The translations under genes and the position numbers were made by a program. The notes beneath the pieces were generated by a model. The model worked only from the letters and a program-made list of their open reading frames with translations, searched no databases and had not been told where the DNA came from. From contig NC_073695.1 in NCBI RefSeq assembly GCF_029784165.1, forward strand, positions 198,459,857 to 198,523,856: a stretch of 64,000 nucleotides of DNA, in the 5' to 3' direction. Positions 32,307 through 45,261 of the stretch are shown here, one piece after another. This DNA is from Wyeomyia smithii. Taxonomy: Eukaryota > Arthropoda > Insecta > Diptera > Culicidae. Position 1 is the stretch's first letter. Each line of letters opens with the position of its first letter.

Positions 32307-34879
32307 TATAAAAAGTCACTATTATTTTACTTCAAACGCCCCCATTTTTGAAATGGTGGATATGAAGCTATATAAATTCAGGAAAAGCAATAATTTTTGG
32401 TTACAAACCACTTATACAAAAAATAACTGCATTTTAGCAGACCGGAATAAATAAGCATTTTAGGTTGCCAAACCCAAACATTCGATTTCAGATAGGTTCC
32501 CAAAGTGTAATCAGGCGTTTTACCCTTACTAAATGCAATCAAATAATTTCCAATACTGTTCCTTTTTATCTACCTAATAAAACATGTCATCTGTGTCAAC
32601 ATGTATCATCTCTTTTTGGACATTCGACATAAACACGCAAGGTTACAACCTCTTCAATTAATGTGCTTCCCTTGCCACTGCCCAGCAGTAAATCAATTAT
32701 CGTTGCTACATAAAGCCAGCTAATCCCAACAGTGCACCACTTAACAAATTGACCGTCATTATCATATGAATTGACCACCGTCCACTACACACGATACATG
32801 ACGCGGCGCTCAACCCTTCCGACCGGTAGCGCCATTTGACACGTGCTGTACCCCGGGTTCCACATTTCAATCCACGCAGTGTGATAAGCGGTAATAAAAA
32901 AACTCCCATAAAAGCTAATTGCTCTATAAATATGGGACATCGAGGGCATGCCTCTATTCGTGTTGATCCTTCGCTGGACATATCATGCAGACGTGCATGA
33001 GAAATTCTCACGTGACCCGACTGTGAACGCTACACAAGGAGCAAGAAAAATAATCGCCACAATTGAAATCCAAACAAATATTGTGACACAAGCTAACAAA
33101 GAGAAGGCCTTCCTGCAAGCACAAGAACCGGTTTTTCCTTGGTGGACACTGACCACCACGGGTTGCTATCGAAAAGGGGTCTACGGTTGACCCTTCTGTG
33201 GGAAGAAATCACCGCGGTCAAACCAATCACTGTAGTGTAGTGGTCAAGCTTACTGTACCCAAAAGAGGATATAAAGTTGTAAAGTCAGCCTATTAGTTGA
33301 CCCCTTGAACTGAAGCCAGGACAACGATGATAATTACCTGCAATTAAAAACGTATTCACATAGGGGCTCGTGTCCTAGCATTTTATAAGAAAACCGGTTC
33401 TTCCGCCACTCCTGTGTAGAATCAAGTAATGTCCATCAGGGAGAAACCTCCTATTCAACCTAAAGGGGTTGAAAGGATCTTCCGTGTGTTTCACCACGGT
33501 CTGCCGCCGGCGGCGGGTCTTTGGACAAACAGCAAATAATGGAACAAACGGCGTAAAGTCCAGTTTTTTATTGTTTCATGCAACCCTTCTATTGTATTAT
33601 AGCGGTTTTAATGCCATTGAGCATACACAAAGCAGCAGTCGTTTTAGGCACGTTAGGTAACGCAGAATGCAACCCACCTGGACCTCAAGCGACTCGGCCA
33701 GGATAGCGGCTGGCGGTGTTTGTTCGGTTCAGTTGGAGGAATGCAGCAGCTTCGCGTGCCGGGCACACGCATCGTCATGAAAAATGAAAGGTTGGACATT
33801 AAATTAGCAGACATATTTCGAATGCCAGGCTTCGAATGTTAGTTTATTATTTTTTGCTGCGTTGCTTAATAAACCTCAAGAAAGGTAGGATGATATTTAC
33901 GTGAAGGATGTCATTGTTCTACCTTTACCGTCGGTTGTTCGCTGACTGGTAAACAGTCCGGTTGGGAACGAATGTGAAACCGGTCGTTTTGTTTTTTAAA
34001 GAGGGTCGTGAAGCGATACGTACGGTACGTGTGATTAGCTTTAATAAGTAAAGAACATGTGAGAAACAAATGAAGATATGAATCGGGTTATGATTAAATG
34101 TGAAAATTGAATATATTCCACTGGGTTGAAGTAAATAAAGTGACAGGAACTGAAGAGAATTTTTCATTTGAATGTGAAAATTAACAAACATTTCTATACT
34201 TAACTAAATAGTAATGATTTCTGAATTTGAAAAATCGGCTACTTTCACTTTGATAATAAGAAAAAAAACTTTTTGACAAAAGTTTTTTATAGGGTGTAAA
34301 CGACAGGGTGACAGTGAGTAAATTTTAGCAAACGATAAATTTACCTAAGGTTAGACCAGATGGCAATTTATGGCCTGCAAATTACAATAACCTTAAGATA
34401 AGGTAAGGCCTTCTAAAAGATTAAATGACCAACTTCCTCAAGAAAGTGTTGCTGTTGCTGACAATCACCGAGAAGGGATATCAAAGCCGCTCTCCTTTTA
34501 CTCCGGAGTGGCCGTGAATGGAGAAATTTGAAGAAAGAAGTGCCGGCTGGAAGTTGCGTTGGTCATCAAGAAATACCATAAGGGCGAAAACGCGGTGTAT
34601 TGGCGGGATCTACCGTCGCCCCACTACTCCAAACAACCGTTAGAGGAGATGGAGCGTCCTTTAGCTGCGCCCCATCGAGAGTTTCTGGGCAAAAATGAAG
34701 CTGGACTGGTCCACATAAGCACTGAGGAAGACTGTACGTCACAGTCGAAATATATATTTGCGGACTGAATTTCAATATTTATTTCCAAAAAATTTAGTAG
34801 AGTATAACGGAAACCGATAACTATTTCTTTGATTGATCTCAATCACTCTGCTAAGACGCTCGTTATAGATTCTCTAGAA
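32307..34879. other. Intergenic, no gene seen
   Basis: Mixed composition, GC-richer at about 32600-33750. Short ORFs overlap on both strands and carry no motif. No array, TIR pair or RNA gene was identified. Confidence 0.4.
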
Positions 34880-35361
34880 CGAAATTAGAAATAAGGAACG
34901 GATCAATCGGCAAAGACCTAGGCTACGAACAAGGTAAAGATTAAGGTAAACGATTGGAAAATGGGTACTTGGAACGTCCAATCTCTCAATGGACCGGCGC
35001 GGAAGGACTTACTTACTCGAGAACTACAGCGGCAGGGAGTCGAAATCGCAGCGATTCAGGATGTTCGACCCTATTACACACACTTCATTCAAGTACCACA
35101 TCTACTACAGTGGCGGCAAAGCAGCGGAACAAGGCGTCGGTTTCGTAGTGCTGGGGAATCACAAAACAAGAACTATCCGGTGGAGGCCCGTAGATGACCG
35201 TATATGCTTGTTGAGAATTAAAGGCAAATTCTTCAACTACAGTTTAAACAACACCTACACACCGACAAACGACAAATCCGAAGAAGTCACAGATGAGTTC
35301 TATGACAAGCTTGAGCGAATCTAAGACGAGTGTCCAAAACACAACGTAAAAGTCGTCATTG

Positions 35362-36711
35362 CTCATAAGACGGTCCCTATATAAAAGAGTGGCCAAAATT
35401 ACCAAAATGCGAATTTCATATTCAGGATGTTTTGAGCACATGATTTTATAGTATTTTATCTATATTTTCATAATTTTTGAATGAAATCTTGATACAAAAA
35501 ACGGTTCATGTTGAAAAATGCCTTCAAAGTTACCTATTTCAGAAACGGAGAAAAATAGTTTTTCTGAATATTTTGGAATATATAAAAACCTACTAAAGCT
35601 ATCATGGTATGTTCACATATGATTGAAAGCTTATTAAATTAGTTTCCTAAAACAGGATGGGTAATTGATTTCAACCCTACAGAGTCCGTCGCAGGCCACA
35701 TTGAAAATATGCGTAATTTTCCTAATTTTGACCATCAAAAACATTAAATGTAAGCACGTGTAAGCACAGCACCTGATAGTGTGTCTGAGAGCCCTACTTG
35801 TGCCCTTCAAGAATATGTATTAAAAGTTTGCGGAAAATTTGCATTTTGTATTTGTATTTATTTATTCATATTATTCATTTTGGTAGAAAAAGATGATTAA
35901 AAATTTTCCATTTTTTTGCAATTTTTGAATTTTTGGGTGATTTATCAACAAAGTTTTTTGTATATTATAGCAATTTGGTTCAAAACACACTAAAAAACGT
36001 GAAGTTATTAGATTAATTGGTTTATTAGAAAATACGTTGTTTAAAACATATGTTAATAGTTTGAGTAAAATTCACGTTTTTGTAGAAAAAAAAAATCAAA
36101 ATTTTTATTTTTTTACGTAATATTTTGGAGTTTTATGTTGACTCATCAACATATGTCATAGCAAGGATCATACGAGGTCATACGAGGAAGTTAATAATAT
36201 CGATTTAGTGAGTTTGTTCATACAACCTAGAACAGAAAATGTTATAAATGATTGCATTGAATTGATCAAGCACCGTTTTAAAACAGTTTTTTTACAAACA
36301 ATACCATAGAAAACTGTATCAACATTTGGCTCTAAAATCGAGATTTGCTAAATCGTTTCATCTTCAGTAGTTTTGTTTGAATTGAATAGATTTACAACTT
36401 TGCTGAAGAAACCATATCTCTTGGATGATCCTATCAAAAGTTAGATTCATGCGCCATCTCTGCGGACAAATTGCGAACTAACTCTCTTTGCTGCTTTGCT
36501 GAAAACAGTAATCGGTTAACTCGTTCCACTAACGAGTTATTTACGTTTATTCGAAAACACAAGACATTTGCCTCAGTTTACGTGGTATATAGACAGCCCC
36601 TTGTCAGTACAAAACTTTTTTTATATGTCATAATCATCTGCAGTGGAAAACCAACAATTTGGCACAAAAAAATGAATTTTGGCCAGGAATTTCAATTTTC
36701 CGACCATTGTG
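35362..36711. mobile_element. 1,350-bp insertion in the RTE relic
   Basis: Its edges are set by the broken coding sequence: GTCATTG|CTCATAAGACGG on the left and GACCATTGTG|CATTGGAGACGC on the right, giving a 5-bp duplication CATTG (35357-35361 and 36712-36716). Near both ends, read inward, TGGCCAAAATT occurs (35390-35400 and, inverted, at about 36674-36684), so the ends are weakly inverted. The interior is AT-rich with no transposase ORF. It is a non-autonomous element of unassigned superfamily. Confidence 0.7.
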
Positions 36712-38425
36712 CATTGGAGACGCAAACGCACAGGTTGGGAGCCTCCACTCGTGAACCAATGAAAACGGCCTAAGGCCGCGGCCAGAGGAATGGCCATATG
36801 TAGCTTTTATTTTCCACGTTTGAATATTCGGAAACACACCTGGAGGCATTCAAATGGAGAAGCCTGCTCCCAGATCGATCACGGACGGTCGGCATTTTTC
36901 GGATGTTACTGATGTTAGGTTTTTCGGGGACCAAACATTGACTCTGACCATTATCTCGTCGTTTGTAAGATCAGCGCACGGTTGTCGAACGTGCTGAAAT
37001 CTCGCACAGAGAGGACGACGCGTTTCAACATTCAGCGGTTGAAAGTTGATGGCGTCGCAGCAGAATACGCCAGAGAGCTGGATCAACGGATCGCAGAACA
37101 GCAGGAGGAAGGAATGGAAGACATAAATGGGCTATGGAACAGTATCCACGGCGCCATCGAAACGACTGCGAGAGAGGTGGTGAGTACGACGCGTAGAAGA
37201 CAGCGTAACGGCTGGTTCGATGCCGAGCGCCAGAGAGCGACAGATTAGAAGAACCGTTCCAGGAGCCGCATGCTCACTGCGGCTACGCGTCAGAACAGAG
37301 AGAGGTACAGTGGGACGAGAGCTGCCGAAAATAGAACCCACCGTCGGAAGAAGCGCGAGTACGAGGAGCAGGTGCTCGCCAGCGCAGGAGACAGTTATGC
37401 TCAAAACTGACGGTTGCAGCCAGGTGGAAGAAACATTTTCAGGCGCTGTTGAAAGGTGAAGACCCGGATGAGCAGAGCAGGAACAGGATGACGATTATGA
37501 GTGACGAACAAGCTGTGGAGCCACCAACACAGGAGGAGGTGAAAATGGCGATAAGTGAGCTGAAAAACGGCAAGGCCGCTGGGAAGGACGGTATCCCGGT
37601 CAAACTTCTGAAAGCAGGAAGCGAGCGGCTGTACTATGCGGTCCATCAGATAATACTAAGGATCTGGGGAGATGAACAGACGCCGAACGACTGGTTAGAA
37701 GGCCTCATATGCCCTATCTATAAGAAGGGTCATATATTGGATTGTTGCAACTATCGAGGCATTACGTTGCTCAACTCCGCATATTAAGTGCTCTTCCGTA
37801 TCCTGTTCTTCAGATTGAGACCGTTAACGGAATCCTTTGTTGGCGAATACCAGGTTGGTTTTCGACAGGGGCGTTCCACGACGGATCAAATCTTCACCCT
37901 GCGACAGATTCTCGATAAGTTCCGGGAGTACAACTTACCGACTCACCATCTGTTTGTGGATTTCAAAGCGGCATACGACTCAGTGAGAAAAAACTGTGAC
38001 AGATCATACTGGAGCACGGTTTCCCTACGAAACTAATTAAGCTGAGTCGTATGACACTGAAGGGATCGAAATCATGCGTTCGGATAACTGGCGAGACATC
38101 AGCAGCGTAACTTACTTCTCAATATCGCCCTTGAAGGTGCAGTACGAAGAGTAAACGTGGAAAGACACGGTACAATCATCACGAAATCACAAATGCTTCT
38201 TGGTTTTATCATCGGTATCAACCGTAGGGCCATGGAGGAGGCCTTCGTACCTTTTAAGAGGGAAGCAGCGAGATTGGTACTTGTCATTAACTCTGCCAAA
38301 ACGAAGTACATGGTAGCTGGCAGGGAGCGTGCGAGTTCCCGTAGTGTTGGTGCTGAGGTGGAGATAGATGGGGAACGATTTGAAGTGGTTGACGAATTCG
38401 TTTATCTTGGTACGCTTGTGACATG

Positions 38426-38722
38426 CAGAGATGCCAGATGTTTTTGAAAAATGTCTGCAAATGCTCGAAAAACCGGAAAAATCTGCTTGAAATTTGAAAA
38501 AAATCTATTCTTGATTCGAAAAAATTTTTGCTCGCGCTGGTGAAAGTCTGTGAAAATCTGTACACATTTTGAGAAAAACTGCGCATATAAAGGAGACTCT
38601 GACAAAAACCTGCAGAAACTATGGAAAATCTGTGAATATCTGCAAATCAATAAAAATCTGCACACGGACTCTAAAAATCTGCGTTTTGCAGACAAAGCTG
38701 CACTGCACATCTGGTATCCCTG
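38426..38722. mobile_element. 297-bp hAT-like MITE in the RTE relic
   Basis: Left end CAGAGATGCCAGATG; right end read inward CAGGGATACCAGATG. The 8-bp GTGACATG is duplicated on both sides (38418-38425 and 38723-38730), and removing the insert restores the RTE reading GTLVTC...MSREVKRR seen in copy 1. The interior is rich in AAAATCTGC-type short repeats. The CAG ends and 8-bp duplication place it with hAT elements; it has no ORF. Confidence 0.9.
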
Positions 38723-39262
38723 GTGACATGTGACAACGATATGAGCCGTGAAGTGAAACGACGAGTTACAGCTGCGAACAGGGCCTTCTACGACAACGTT
38801 ACCAGCTAAGGTCCCGTAATTTGCAACCTCGCACATAACTAGCGCTGTATAGGACGCTGATACTCCCGGTGACCCTTTACGGACATGAAGCATGGACGCT
38901 GAAGGAAGCTGATCGTCGAGTGCTCGAAGCTTTTGACTGCGACCGATACTTTGCGGTAAATTGGAAGATGAAGTGAGGTGCATACAGCGGGGCAAGCTTC
39001 AGTGGGCTGAACATGTAGCCAGAATGCCTGACGAGAGAGCCACCAAAACTATCTTTAGTAGATAACCAGGAAGAGGCCGTCGACTCCGTGTTAGGCCTCG
39101 CACGCGATGGATGTGCGCAGTGGAAGAAGATGCACGATCTGCTGGTGTGCGAAGAAATTAGAGAACGGTTGCCCAGGGCAGAAGAAGCTGGACATCTCAA
39201 ATTCGTTCGGCCATAGACCGGTGAACGGTCCGTTAGCCAAAAAAGTATAGTAAAGTAAGTAC

Positions 39263-42200
39263 AGTGCAGGTGTTGGAGGAACGACCTTTAACAATAATAT
39301 TCAGCAGAAAACCAGACAGAAATCGATGACTCCATGCATGTTAGATGGATGAAGACGCTCAATCGTTGGGTATTGGAAACGTTTAGATAATGTTAGCCCA
39401 GAATCGATTTGGAGGCGCAATCTGGAGACGGGAGTAGATTGATAACGATCTGTCTCCATGAAAATAAAGTAAGTAAATCGCTTCATACTTTAACAAGCAT
39501 TCAAACATAAAATGTCAAGTTCCCTCCAAGTTTACAACAATTCAGATATGTGATACGATTTTAGTTCTATCGTCTCTTAGTAACCGGATGCTGAGAAGAT
39601 GGGAACTTTACGCACATCGTGCGCAAACTGGGATGACACCATTAGCTTCAGCGGGTCACATGAGCACTTTTCCAGTAACACTTACTATGGTTCTTGTAAA
39701 AGATTCCTATGGTCCTTGTAAAAGATTCAGAGAATTACTTGGTTTCAAGTGGTAGCTTGACCTTGAGCTTGACGACTTACTTGGTTGTCAGACTAAAATT
39801 ACTAAAGTCCCTTCCTCAATTAATCTGTAGTCTGATATATTCTTCTATCACATAATGACCTAAGACACACACGAGTTACACAAGATATATCTAGTGAGAG
39901 CAATTTCAAAAAAAAAAAAATGAAGGGTATGGCTTGAAAGCCGAATATAAAATTTATAACATGATTTTTTGAGCCTTAAGTGCAAAATCTGTTTGCACCC
40001 TATTAACCGATACACGCTAGTTCAGGTATTATTAGTGCCAGTAAGACCATCTCACAAGCTTCATCCAACAACGGACAAAACATTTAAACTGAAAAAATGA
40101 TTCAAAACCCAATGCTTTACTCAACGCACAAAATGTTCACATGAGCACTGAAAACGTTAAGCTCACCTTGTGTTATATCATTCTAATCGCGAACCTCTGC
40201 TTCCAAACGGCACACGAAATCGAGTTTCTTACTCCGGCGTCGACGCAGGCCACACAGACCAGGTCGACCGGAGTTTCGCTCCCTAACCGATATTCAAATT
40301 AACGCATGAACTTCTTTTTTTTCATCCCCAGAGAGAGAAAAAAATCACACTGACGCAAGTAATGAAAACAGAAACACCACCTCGGCTGCATCGCACCCCT
40401 CCACTTGAGACGTACGAGCTCGATCGAGGATGGCGATGACGATGATGACTACCGCTCGTGATGATGACGAAGGACTACTTATTAATAAAATCAATATGTA
40501 GAGCACCAGACGCAGCAAGACTGTACCTACGCTATTTTACCAAGGATTCTACACTTTTTTTCTCATCCGCACATTCTCTATTGCAAATGAGATACGCTAG
40601 AAGACAGCCAAGGTTCGGGGAATCTTTCCGTTTGCAGACCATTAAGCTGACAGCTTCAACCGTCCGAAAGACCTGGAACAAACGTCTTGAGAAGAAGAAA
40701 AAAACGGCGAAAATGAGTCTGCTTCTTCCGTACATCAGCTGCATGATGGAGATGAATCTTTTCTTTCGGGGTTTTCTTCCGTGAAAGCACAGGGAAAAAT
40801 TAAGGCAGGTTTCCTTGGGTAATTTTCATTTTTAATTTTACACACGCACACACAGCTGCAGTCGCGAAATAATTTCTGGCGCGGCAGAGCGGGAACGACG
40901 GCGTTGAAACAAGCGGAAATCCTAGACGTTGCCTAGCCAGATGCCGAACACTCATACATCCGGCCGGCGATGTGTCCGATTCCCGTCGCCTCCCGGGGTG
41001 AAAGTGAATTTGGTGTGTGTATGGCCCTACACACACGGATGCGGAACTTTATTGCTTCATCTTTGTTTGACTTCGGAATTAATGACGCACATTTTAGGAT
41101 TTTAATTTATTTTACTTTTCTCCGGATTTCTTTCCCTCCTGCCTAGGATATTTTTTCTCCTGGATGGTATCACATCGAAACCGTAGAAGTGGGAGGGGGT
41201 TGGGTGGTCCACTTCGTATGCGTGTTATGGGCCGACCGGCGGGTAATGATGATGGGAAGGATGAGAAAATCGAACTTTTGCAAGGCGGAGACGAACACCC
41301 CGCGCCGCTGCCGGAGAGGAAGGTGGGAACGGTTCAGTTTGGGTTCTGTTCAATGAGTTGGGTCTCGGGGATGCTAATGAATATGAGTTTGAAGAAGTTA
41401 CGGTCCGGAAATAACGTCCACCCGTGCTACGGGTGCCGTGGAAGGCATGTGGAACGGAGGCGGCGGAAAGCGAGAGTCGACGATAAAAGGACGATGTTTA
41501 CGATGGGGAAGGTAGTTCATCGTCCAGAAACGTGAAACTTCGATGAGCGCGTGTGATCGATTTTTTTAAGGAAGCGCCTTCGTACGGCAGAGGGAAGTTT
41601 TTTTTTTTTTTGTTCCTGCTATTGGATGTTTGCTCCGGGGCTACATAAATTAGTTGGGTGTCATGCGAAGGTGGGTTGTGTGATATTTATCAGCAAAACA
41701 TGGCAGGTGGGGCGCATTTCAGGGAAATGTCAGACCTTCAACTTGGCGTATATAAGCAAAGACAATTTTCGGCAGAATGTCGACATTGATCGTTACTCTC
41801 CTGCCTCTAAGCTCTTGTCTGTGTAAAAATGAGAAACCTGCTCTACCATTCTTTTCTGTTTTGTTATTTAAGACAGTAAAATAATAAATATCTTCAAATG
41901 AATCAGAGAAAAGTGTCCGTACGCGCGTGCAGCAATTGTAAAATAATCATTAAAGTTCTCATTCCACGCAACACCCCGCAGGCAACTCGAGCTCTTGTGA
42001 AAATTTACATTCCACGCTGTGTGTTATCAGTCCAGCATCCTTTTCGTGGGTGTCCTATTGCCGTTTGCATGATAAAGCGATACCGTTGCGGTGGTATTCG
42101 GCCCTTCCCTCCTGCTGCTAGAAACTTCACCATGGTGATACAGGAAGAAGACCGTCAACAAATGGGAGTAAAGTCGGCGGCTACCCCTGTGCAAAAGGGA

Positions 42201-42663
42201 AAACGTGGGCGCCCCATTTCTTAAATATACTTACTTACATATTAATAATGGGTTGGAAATTTTAAGATCTTTTCGCTCGCCGTCGTGAGACAAACTGCCT
42301 TGTCTTAGCGAAGACAAAGGCGTCACCGCGTTCGAGGGTTGTGTGTATCCCGGTGGAAAGGCGAGTATCTGTTTGCGAGAACCTTGAAATGAAATGATAT
42401 TAAAAATTAAACTGCTCAGGAGAGCACGGAAAATTATATCTCATTTACATCCTTTGCTTTTATGAGGACTCTCGAATCTTTGAATATGTGCCTTGCGGTG
42501 CGTCGGTGGTGAAATTTTAAAGAAATGCTGTGAACAATTTCGAGCCCATTGGTAACTGATGCCATTGTTCGACAGAAAATACTTCATTTTGTCCAAAATG
42601 ACGAAAATAGAGAGGAAAGATACATAAGTTTGTATTCGTTTCACTGCCTATTGCAACACCCTG
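39263..42663. other. Intergenic, no gene seen
   Basis: 39263-40200 is AT-rich. 40200-42350 is more GC-balanced and looks single-copy. ORFs at 40458-40784, 41164-41535 and 41898-42224 are basic or low-complexity with no motif, and I do not call them genes. Confidence 0.4.
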
Positions 42664-43330
42664 TTTAAATATTAGCACTCCGTAAAGTTTAGTTCCACCT
42701 AAAACGGGCGAATTTAATCAACTCTATCTCATGATTTTGAATACCTAGAGAGTCTCCAAGAAAGTTGTTCATAAAATCAAGGACCTAAAGTTTAGTTTGT
42801 AATTTCGCTACAACGTGGCGCTAGTGTGTATGTAGTTCCTACTTACTTTATCTCGTGAATTCAATAACATAGAAAGTAGCGGTTTCCAGCAAAGTTGTTC
42901 AGAAGGTCAAAGGCTTTTGGCAGACTCACAGTTTAGCTTGGAATTGAGTCCATCCTCTTAAAAAGTTATGGATTCCAGGCAAGTTATTTAGTAGGATTAA
43001 GGCTTCTGGTTGGTACACAGTTTGCTGTGGAAATAATAATAAGAAGAACTGCGTTCACACTAGCACAACTTAACAGTGGCATTTTACACCAAAACGCTCA
43101 CCAACTAAAAACTCCTGACATTTTGAACAACTTTGCTGAAGATGGCAACTTTCCAAGAGATTGGAATTGTAAGATAAGTTATTATCAAAATACAACAAAT
43201 TTCGTGCTCTCTGGTGACACTTAGTGGCGCAATTTCACACTGAACTGTCCATCATCAACAAGCTCTTGACCTTCTGAACAAATTTGCTGAAGACGGCAGT
43301 TTATTTCGTCGTCGGAAACACGAGATATCA
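42664..43330. repeat. Imperfect palindrome of roughly 100-bp units
   Basis: Units on the left read (G/C)AAAGTTGTTCA(G/T)AA(G/A)(G/A)TCAA (42760-42782, 42892-42912, a degraded one near 42979). Units on the right carry the reverse complement: TTTTGAACAACTTTGCTGAA (43117-43137) and CTTCTGAACAAATTTGCTGA (43270-43289). Associated phrases (CACAGTTTAG or ACACTGAACTG; GGCGCTAGTGT or GTGACACTTAGTGGCGC) also invert across the centre near 43030. The arrangement is an inverted array rather than a simple tandem repeat. Confidence 0.65.
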
Positions 43331-43858
43331 GCTGGTTATTGATTTATGACTGGTTAAAGGTTTTAAGGTTTTTATATTGTAGTTTTAGGTCATGTAATAT
43401 TATTTTGAATTTTTCATTATCCATTTCCGATTTTTGCTTTTTAATTTTTGATTTTCAATTTTTGTTCTTTTATTTTTTATCTCTATTTATTTTAGGTTTT
43501 GTAATTTAATTTTAAATTTTTGATTTAAACCTAAAATTTTCTGATATTTAATTTTTGACTTTCGATTTTTTACTTTTTATTACTGATTTTTGATTTTAGG
43601 TTTTTATTATTTAATTTTGAATTTTTGACTAAATCCTAAAATTTTCTGATATTTAATTTTTTGCTTTTGATTTTTTACTCTCAATTTCTGATTTTTGATT
43701 TAAGATTTTTGATACATATTTGATTTTTGAACTTTGATTTTTGATTTTTGAATATTGACTATTTACTATTGATTATTGACTTTTGATTTTTTACTTTTAA
43801 CTTTCGACTTTTGATTTTGGCTTTTGACCTTTGACTTTTGACTTTTTACTTTTGATTA
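43331..43858. repeat. T-rich TTTTTGA-like degenerate repeat
   Basis: Irregular TTTTTGATTTTTGATTTT, TTTGACTTTTGACTTTT and similar 7-bp words, increasingly regular toward 43858 where the TTTGGAC array begins. No gene is present. Confidence 0.65.
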
Positions 43859-45087
43859 TGGACTTTGGAGTTTGGATTTTGCAGCTTGGACTTTGGAGTT
43901 TGGAGTTTGGAATTTGGATTTTGGACTTTGAACTTTGGACTTTGGACTTTGGACTGTGGACTTTGGACGTTGGACGTTGGACGTTGGAATTTGGACTTTG
44001 GACTTTGGAATTCGGAATTTGGACTTTGGACTTTGGAATTTGGAATTTGGACTTTGGACTTTGGACTTTTGATTTTGGACTTTGGACTGTGGACTTTGGA
44101 CTTTGGAATTTGGACTTTGGGCTTTGGATTTTGGACTTTGGACTTCAGACTTTGGACTTTGGACTTTGAACTTTGGACTTTGAACTTTGGACTTTGGACT
44201 TTGGACTTTGGACTTTGGACTTTAGACTTTGTACTTTGTTTGGACTTTGGACTTTGGACTTTGGACTTTGGACTTTGGACTTTGGACTTTGGACTTTGGA
44301 CTTTTGACTTTGGACTTTGGACTTTGGACTTTGGACTTTGGACTTTGGACTTTGGACATTGGACTTAAGACTATGGACTTTGGAATTTGGAATTTGGACT
44401 TTGGGCTTTGGACTTTGGACTTTGGACTTCAGACTTTGGACTTTGGACTTTGAACTTTGGACTTTGGACTTTGGACTTTGGACTTTGGACTTTGGACTTT
44501 GGACTTTGGACTTTGGACTTTGGACTTTGGACTTTGGACTTTGGACTTTGGACTTTAGACTTTGGACTGTGGACTTTGGACTTTGGATGGACTTCGGACG
44601 TTGGACGTTGGACGTTGGACTTTGGACTTTGGATTTTGGAATTTGGAATTCGGACTTTGGAATTTGGACTTTGGACTTTGGACTTTGGACTTTTGATTTT
44701 TGATTTTGGACTTTGGACTTTGGACTTTGGACTTTAGACTATGGACTTTGGACTTTGGAATTCGGACTTTTGACTTTGGACTTTGGACTTTGGACATTGG
44801 ACTTTGGACTTTGGACTTTGGACTTTGGACATTGGACTTTGGACTTTGGACTTTGGACTTTGGACTTTAGACTTTGGACTTTGGACTTCAGACTTTGGAC
44901 TTTGGACTTTGGAATTCGGAATTTGGACTTTTGACTTTGGACTTTGGACTTAAGACTATGGACTTTGGACTTTGGAATTTGGAATTTGGACTTTGGGCTT
45001 TGGACTTTGGGCTTTGGACTTTGGACTTTGGACTTTGGACTTCAGACTTTGGACTTTGGACTTTGGACTTTGGACTTTGGACTTTTG
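43859..45087 (+). repeat. (TTTGGAC)n heptanucleotide array
   Basis: About 1.2 kb of the 7-bp unit TTTGGAC with frequent variants (TTTGGAA, TTTAGAC, TTTTGAC, TTTGGGC, TTCAGAC, TTGGACG). Longer blocks such as GACTTAAGACTATGGACTTT recur at about 44362 and 44946, showing higher-order duplication. All plus frames read F-G-L-W-T-L-D, so the ORFs here are artefacts. Confidence 0.95.
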
Positions 45088-45261
45088 ATTTTTCATTTTT
45101 GATTTTTTGAATTGAGATTTGTTTATTTCATTCCGATTTAAAATTATCATTTTTCGATTTTTGAATATTTTTGATTTTTGATTTTTGATTTTTGAATTTC
45201 GATTTTTCATTACTAATTTTTAAATTTTGAACTTAGACTTTTAAAGTTTTGGATTTATGAT
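45088..45261. repeat. TTTTTGA spacer between heptamer arrays
   Basis: Degenerate (TTTTTGA)n, for example TTTTTGATTTTTGATTTTTG near 45169. It separates the TTTGGAC array from the TTATTGA array and resembles the left and right margins of the whole heptamer domain. Confidence 0.7.

Larger units (their letters stand above)
34880..39262 (+). pseudogene. RTE-type retrotransposon relic, copy 2
   Basis: A nearly complete but dead RTE-like element. The endonuclease starts GTWNVQSLNGPA and RQGVEIAAIQDV (about 34961), then in another frame FKYHIYYSGGKAAEQGVGF, RWRPVDDRICLLRIKGKFF and DECPKHNVKVVI. It is split at 35361 and resumes at 36712 (GDANAQVG, NIRKHTWRHSNG). The linker (NVLKSRTERTTRFNIQRL, REVVSTTRRRQRNGWFDAE) and RT follow: ISELKNGKAAGKDGIPVKLL, NYRGITLLNSAY with a premature stop, FRQGRSTTDQIFTLRQIL and VDFKAAYDSV. 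The segment with the catalytic FADD is deleted (LLGFIIGIN remains). The C-terminal part is interrupted at 38426-38722 and ends RTRWMCAVEEDARSAGVR with a 3' end near 39262. Multiple frameshifts and stops are present. The RTE assignment is inferred. Confidence 0.85.

Noticed and set aside
41164..41535. 123-codon basic ORF
   Set aside because: Arg/Gly/Lys-rich without domain or repeats typical of real proteins, no splice or promoter context. Left as intergenic.
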